A program made the translations under genes and the position numbers. A model generated the notes under the pieces. That model saw nothing but the letters and a program-made list of their open reading frames with translations. It was not told where the DNA came from and did not search any database. This document shows positions 60,001 through 64,000 of a DNA stretch of 64,000 nucleotides, in pieces. The stretch comes from Frankia alni ACN14a (GTDB lineage: Bacteria; Actinomycetota; Actinomycetes; Frankiales; Frankiaceae). The DNA is taken from positions 1,482,962-1,546,961 of the forward strand of contig NC_008278.1 in the NCBI RefSeq assembly GCF_000058485.1. The letters run 5' to 3'. Positions within the stretch are counted from its first letter, which is position 1, and each line of letters opens with the position of its first letter.

Positions 60001-60083
60001 CGGCGGCGGCCCTCCCGCCGCCGTTCGGCCGGCTTCACCCCGAACGCCGTCCCGACCGCTCGCCGCGGCCGGGGCGGCGTTCG
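60001..60083. terminator. Terminator hairpins between converging hpnH and tetR
   Basis: CGGCGGCGG at 60001-60009 pairs with CCGCCGCCG at 60015-60023. A second, longer element joins CGAACGCCG at 60041-60049 to CGGCGTTCG at 60075-60083. Together they can stop transcription from both sides. Confidence 0.65.
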
Positions 60084-60179
60084 TCGTTCTCGGGCCCGAT
60101 GCCTACCTCGCCCTTCCAGAGGGTTCCCCGTCCGTTTGGTCCCTCCGGAAAGGCAGGCCTGGCGAGCAGATCGGTGTGG

Positions 60180-60854
60180 CTAGTGGGCGTGGCGGGGTCC
60201 GGCGGCGCTGTCGACGCTGACCGGCGGCTGCTCGGCGAGGTCGCCGCCCCGGCCCAGCCCACGCAGCAGCCGGTCGAGCACGATGCCGATCTCGATGCGG
60301 GCGGTGTCCGGATCGGCCGCGCCCGCCGTGTAGATGCTCGCCTCCGACAGCAGGGCGGCGACCAGCCTGGTCAGCGGGCCGACGGGGAGCGGATCGATGC
60401 GCTCCTCGGCCATCGCCCGTTCCAGCCATTCGGACAGCAGCCGGTAGCCGTGCCGCTCGACGAGGGCGTCCCACGCCTGGTTGCCGAGGACGGCGGGACC
60501 GTCGATCAGCACGATGCGCTGGAAGTCGCTGTCCGCGGTGGAGATGTCGAGCAGGGACTGGAACCCCTGGCGCAGCTGCGTCCAGGCGTCGCTGGGCAGC
60601 TCGGCGTCGCGCGCGAGCTCGCCCGCGACGAGCTGCTCGGCCACCTCGGTGGCGACCTGCTCCATCACGGTGCGGAACAGTTCGGCCTTGTCGCGGAAGT
60701 GGTGGTACAACGCGCCGCGGGTGACCTGGGCGTCGGCGACGATCTCCTCGGTTCCCGTGGCGGCGAAGCCCTGCTCGGCGAACCGGCGGCGGGCTGCCGA
60801 GATCAGGGCCTGACGGGTGTCAGCCGTCTGCTCGGTACGACGGCTTCTGGTCAC
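60180..60854 (-). CDS. TetR-family regulator in the hopanoid region
   Basis: This 224-residue protein has the TetR helix-turn-helix (FAEQGFAATGTEEIVADAQVTRGALYHHFRDK, residues about 21-52) and a ligand domain of usual size. I chose GTG at 60854, which lies six bases after a -10-like CATAAT with no separate Shine-Dalgarno site, so the transcript may be leaderless. It converges on hpnH and is divergent from hpnB. It may regulate hpnB, hpnH or itself; there is no direct evidence. Confidence 0.88.
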   Translation of the reverse strand: MTRSRRTEQTADTRQALISAARRRFAEQGFAATGTEEIVADAQVTRGALYHHFRDKAELFRTVMEQVATEVAEQLVAGELARDAELPSDAWTQLRQGFQSLLDISTADSDFQRIVLIDGPAVLGNQAWDALVERHGYRLLSEWLERAMAEERIDPLPVGPLTRLVAALLSEASIYTAGAADPDTARIEIGIVLDRLLRGLGRGGDLAEQPPVSVDSAAGPRHAH

Positions 60855-61242
60855 CCCCTGATTATGGTGCAGTCGGCGCCTTCGGAGGTGGCTCTGCCGA
60901 GCCAGGATCGTCCGGAGCGCCCGAGGCCCCGTTCGGCGGGGGTACACACAGGACGATGTGATGGCACCGCGGAATTAACCCCGGTCGTCCCGGGCGGCGC
61001 GGGGTGGGAGCACCCGGATGGTCGACGGGCCGGGCCCGACTGCGTCCGCAGGGCACCGGGTGCTCCATGGCGGATGGGCATCGTTCCTGCTCAGCGGCTC
61101 TTTTCCGGGGTGCGTCCGGGGGCCGGCACCGGCGGCGGGGCCGTCGCGATCGCGGCGGACCTGCCGGGGGCGGAAAGTTCTTAACACACAATTACCGCGC
61201 TCGTCCGACGTCCGTACGACGCACGTGGCAGCATCACTCTCT
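60855..61242. other. Divergent intergenic region tetR/hpnB
   Basis: This 388-bp region holds the tetR promoter at its left end (CATAAT on the minus strand at 60861-60866). The hpnB frame is open through it, but the translation is unlike the family. I see no perfect palindrome matching that of hpnH. Confidence 0.45.
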
Positions 61243-62799
61243 GTGACTGTGCTGCAGTGGATAGCCCTCGCCTCCTTGCTCGCCTGGTTGTATCTGGCCG
61301 TCGGTCATGGTTTCTTCTGGCGCACCGACCAACGGCTCCCCGCGCGGCAGGCGCCGCCGTCGTGGCCCAGCGTAGCGATCATCATCCCGGCGCGGGACGA
61401 GGCCGACGTGCTGCCCGTGACCCTCCCGACCCTGCTCGCCCAGGACTATCCCGGTCCGGTCCGCCTGATCCTCGTCGACGACGGCTCCACCGACGGGACC
61501 ACGGAGGTCGCCCGAGCCCTCGCGGAGCAGGCCGCGCGTAACGGGCACACGGGCGTCACCGCCGCGGTCACCGCCTCCACGGAGCCCCCACCCGGGTGGA
61601 CCGGCAAGCTGTGGGCCCTGCGCCGCGGCGTCGACTGCGCCGGCGACGCCGAGTTCCTGCTGCTCACCGACGCCGACATCGCCCACGACCCGGGCTCGCT
61701 GACCAGCCTGGTGGCCTCCGCGCGCACGCATGGGCTGGACATGGTTTCGCAGATGGCCGTGCTGCGGGCCGAGACCGTCTGGGAACGGGTCATCGTGCCG
61801 GCGTTCGTCTACTTCTTCGCGATGCTGTATCCGTTCCGCTGGTCGAACCGCCCGCGTTCGCGGGTGGCGGCCGCCGCCGGGGGTTGTTCGCTGGTCCGCC
61901 GGGAGGCCCTCCTGGCGGCCGGTGGGCTCGCCGAGGTCCGCGGGGCGGTCATCGACGACGTCGCGATCGCCCGGATCATCAAGCGCTCCGGCGGACGGAC
62001 CTGGCTGGGGCTCGCCGAGCAGGTCCACAGTCGGCGCCCGTACCCGCGGCTGGCGGACCTGTGGAAGATGGTGTCCCGCAGCGCCTACGCCCAGCTTCGG
62101 CACTCGCCGCTGCTGCTGCTCGGCACCGTGCTCGGGATGTCGCTCGTCTTCGTCGTCCCCGTGGTCGCCACCATCGCGGGCCTCGCGGCCGGCGACGGCA
62201 CGACCGCGATCCTCGGCGCCGTCGCCTGGGTGATCATGACCTTGTCGTACGTGCCGATGATCCGGTACTACCGCCAGCCGGTTCCCGCCGCCCTGCTGCT
62301 GCCCGGCGTCGCCGTGCTCTACCTCGGGATGACGCTGGACTCGGCGCGGCTCAAGTGGGCCGGCCGCGGCGCCGCCTGGAAGGGCCGCACCTACGACGAT
62401 CACGGGACACCGTCGGCCGAGCGGCACTCGTCGGCCGCGACGACGCCGGCCACGGCGCCTTCCGTCCCGGCGCCTTCCGAGTCGGTGCCGTCCGAGTCGG
62501 TGCCTTCCGCCGTCGCCCAGCCCACCGCTACGGTGGCCCCGTCCGAGGCGAGTCCGGCCGGGGCCGGTCCGGTGGCCGCCGCGGCATCCGCCGGCCCAGG
62601 GGTGGTGACGATCCCGGCGGCTGCCGGCCCGGTCGAGCCGCCGCATGACCCGTGGAACGACGGCTTCTCCCGCCCCAGCCCCAGGCCCGGGCGGACCGAC
62701 GCGCCGCGCCGCGAGGACGCCGCACGCGCAGTGCCCGCGTCCGGCCGGGCTCAGTCCCAAGCCCGGGCGGACGACCGTCAGCCCGGCGCCGGACGCTGA
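61243..62799 (+). CDS. hpnB: HpnB, hopanoid-associated glycosyltransferase (GT2)
   Basis: This 518-residue protein has an N-terminal membrane span, a GT2 domain (SVAIIIPARDEADVLPVTLP, LILVDDGSTDGT, LLTDADIAHDPGS, VIDDVAIARIIKRSGGRTWLG) and three C-terminal spans around residues 280-365. It matches the hopene-associated HpnB family, proposed to add a sugar to the hopanoid side chain. The family region ends near residue 385; about 130 residues of Pro/Ser/Ala-rich tail follow. GTG 61243 or GTG 61249 could be the start; neither has a ribosome site. Confidence 0.88.
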   Translation: MTVLQWIALASLLAWLYLAVGHGFFWRTDQRLPARQAPPSWPSVAIIIPARDEADVLPVTLPTLLAQDYPGPVRLILVDDGSTDGTTEVARALAEQAARNGHTGVTAAVTASTEPPPGWTGKLWALRRGVDCAGDAEFLLLTDADIAHDPGSLTSLVASARTHGLDMVSQMAVLRAETVWERVIVPAFVYFFAMLYPFRWSNRPRSRVAAAAGGCSLVRREALLAAGGLAEVRGAVIDDVAIARIIKRSGGRTWLGLAEQVHSRRPYPRLADLWKMVSRSAYAQLRHSPLLLLGTVLGMSLVFVVPVVATIAGLAAGDGTTAILGAVAWVIMTLSYVPMIRYYRQPVPAALLLPGVAVLYLGMTLDSARLKWAGRGAAWKGRTYDDHGTPSAERHSSAATTPATAPSVPAPSESVPSESVPSAVAQPTATVAPSEASPAGAGPVAAAASAGPGVVTIPAAAGPVEPPHDPWNDGFSRPSPRPGRTDAPRREDAARAVPASGRAQSQARADDRQPGAGR

Positions 62800-62808
62800 C
62801 CCAGCCCT

Positions 62809-62828
62809 GCGCCGGAGGCCGACGGCGC
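62809..62828. terminator. Small hairpin between converging hpnB and ureD
   Basis: GCGCCG at 62809-62814 pairs with CGGCGC at 62823-62828 in the 30-bp gap between the two converging genes. It is short but well placed. Confidence 0.4.
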
Positions 62829-62829
62829 C

Positions 62830-63726
62830 TCATCCCGTGGGGTCGGCCAGTGCTGTCAGCCGGCGGCGCAGGGTGACGGCATCGTCGGCCAACGCCGACA
62901 CCAGGTAGCCCGGACCGGTCAGGGGCAGCCGGGCCACCCCCTCGGCAACGGCGGCGTCGGGTCCGGCCCCGGCCCATGCGGGGGCCACGACGAGCAGCGA
63001 GCCGACCGCGCGGGCACCGCCCAACTGGGCCGGACCCCGCAGCCCGGGCACCTGTGGCCCGAGCAGCAGCTCCTGGCGCAGCAGGGGCACCCATCCGAAC
63101 GGCCCACCCGCCAGGTCGGCACCTGGACCCTCGGCACCGCCCGCCACATCGACGCGCAGCGTGCTGAGGATGGACCCGCCGGGCTCGCCGAACCGTCCGA
63201 GCAGGATCTCCTCACGCAGCCGCAGCCGAGCCGTCGCGGCCAACCGGACATCCGTGCTGATCTGGTGATCGGCCCCGTCGGCAACCACGGTCGGTTCCGG
63301 ACCGAGGTCGAGTTCACCGCCGTCCGCGACCTCCGCAGTGACGGTCAGCCGGGACGGTCCGGGGCCGCGACCTGGCAGCGCGACGGTCGCGGCCACCGAG
63401 CGCAGGACCAGGCGCACCCCGCCCCCGACGGAGATGTCCAGCCGCAGGTCGTCGCCGGCCAGCGGACCAGCGGCCCCGTTGACCAGGTGGACCGTCATCG
63501 TCGGCAGCGGCCCCGGGTCCGCGCGTGCCCCGGCGCCCGCGCGCGCCCCGGTCCGAACGGGTGACACGCCGGTCATGCGCAGGACGATCGGCACGTCCGA
63601 GCGCAGCTCGGCGAGTCGGGGAGCGCCCTGCGGTCCCCGCTCCACCCGCACCGAGGCGTGCGCCCGGACAGCCGTACGGCCCGTCCGGGGCCTGGCTGGC
63701 GACGCGGCGTCGGTGGTCGTGGGCAT
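62830..63726 (-). CDS. ureD: UreD, urease accessory protein
   Basis: This 298-residue protein matches UreD/UreH: GAAGPLAGDDLRLDISVGGG, LRLREEILLGRFGEPGGS and VPLLRQELLLGPQ. UreD forms a complex with UreF and UreG that inserts nickel into urease. ATG at 63726 follows GAGGAG; the frame stays open upstream without similarity. It is read right to left, so the other urease genes are expected outside the right edge of the window. Confidence 0.9.
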   Translation of the reverse strand: MPTTTDAASPARPRTGRTAVRAHASVRVERGPQGAPRLAELRSDVPIVLRMTGVSPVRTGARAGAGARADPGPLPTMTVHLVNGAAGPLAGDDLRLDISVGGGVRLVLRSVAATVALPGRGPGPSRLTVTAEVADGGELDLGPEPTVVADGADHQISTDVRLAATARLRLREEILLGRFGEPGGSILSTLRVDVAGGAEGPGADLAGGPFGWVPLLRQELLLGPQVPGLRGPAQLGGARAVGSLLVVAPAWAGAGPDAAVAEGVARLPLTGPGYLVSALADDAVTLRRRLTALADPTG

Positions 63727-63878
63727 CGGGTGCAGCTCCTCGCGGCCAGGTGCCGGCCGGGCGACGGGTGTCCCGGCCAGGCGGGGCCGCGGGGCCGGGT
63801 CAGTGTGATCGGTCTGTGTGATCGGGTTTGTGGGAGCGGGGTAGCGGAGCGGGGGCGGGGGCGGGGGAGTGCCCGCGA

Positions 63879-64000
63879 TTATCCGGAGACGGCGCGCAGA
63901 GCGCCGGGGCGGCGGCCGGTGAGTCGGTCGAGTGCGGCCGCGGTCGCCTCGTCTGCTGGCAGGAGGACGAGAAGACACTGTTCGTCGTCGGCCGGTAGAT
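63879..64000 (-). CDS. 3' end of an unidentified gene (partial)
   Basis: About 40 codons are present, ending LLPADEATAAALDRLTGRRP and then a short tail before TAA at 63879-63881. The gene-like composition and same direction as ureD, 152 bp away, suggest a real gene. The visible part is too short to identify and does not resemble the end of UreG or UreF that I know. The start lies beyond the window. Confidence 0.5.
   Translation of the reverse strand, partial: LPADDEQCLLVLLPADEATAAALDRLTGRRPGALRAVSG

Overview
The window comes from a very GC-rich actinomycete, and the gene set fits a Frankia-type organism best. It holds a full squalene/hopanoid operon, an efeUOB iron-uptake operon under a DtxR/IdeR-type box, a ureD gene at the right edge, many actinobacterial families (Methyltransf_19/DUF574, a mycofactocin-type SDR, a putative F420-dependent luciferase-like protein) and frequent GTG/TTG starts. 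Genus assignment is an inference from gene content; no rRNA or tRNA gene is visible.

Left end (1-7400) is an accessory island read right to left. It carries a SpdB-like (DUF2637) membrane protein typical of actinomycete integrative elements, an uncharacterised sigma-like protein, an XRE helix-turn-helix regulator, a HELGH metallopeptidase with a cysteine-rich tail, a CD-NTase (cGAS-like nucleotidyltransferase), a lone E2-like ubiquitin-conjugating-fold protein and a single-span membrane protein. I read this as a type II-short CBASS anti-phage locus with a CapH/CapP-like regulatory pair and a possibly new membrane effector. It is the strongest candidate for a little-described system here.

7400-20300 is a mixed metabolic region: a DUF1330 protein, a SnoaL-like protein, an MFS transporter remnant, a mycofactocin-type SDR with an aldehyde dehydrogenase, a CitB/DcuR-type response regulator without a visible kinase beside a DctA-type carrier, an EamA exporter divergent from a LysR regulator, a small OAA-type lectin, a DUF429 protein, a Nudix hydrolase with an 18-bp repeat-coded linker, and a HIT protein. 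20750-24450 is efeU-efeO-efeB. 25440-29750 holds a second Nudix gene and the methionine-salvage genes mtnC, mtnD, mtnA and mtnB. 29900-30700 is an aquaporin.

30790-43150 is a reductive pyrimidine catabolism region. A MocR-type regulator is divergent from a long operon: beta-ureidopropionase, dihydropyrimidinase, methylmalonate-semialdehyde dehydrogenase, luciferase-like oxidoreductase, a four-gene ABC importer and a class III omega-aminotransferase. Together these take up a pyrimidine-derived substrate, open and decarbamoylate it to a beta-amino acid, transaminate that to a semialdehyde and oxidise it to an acyl-CoA. A strong hairpin ends the operon. An MmpL-type exporter divergent from a TetR regulator follows.

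47650-62800 is hopanoid biosynthesis: an SDR, hpnC, hpnD, hpnE, a polyprenyl diphosphate synthase, a small coupled ORF, shc and a natural HpnG-IspH fusion, mostly joined by 4-nt ATGA overlaps. A thioesterase, hpnH behind a perfect 20-bp palindrome, a TetR regulator and hpnB follow. The right edge has ureD and the 3' end of an unidentified gene. Short in-frame or intergenic tandem repeats recur through the window.
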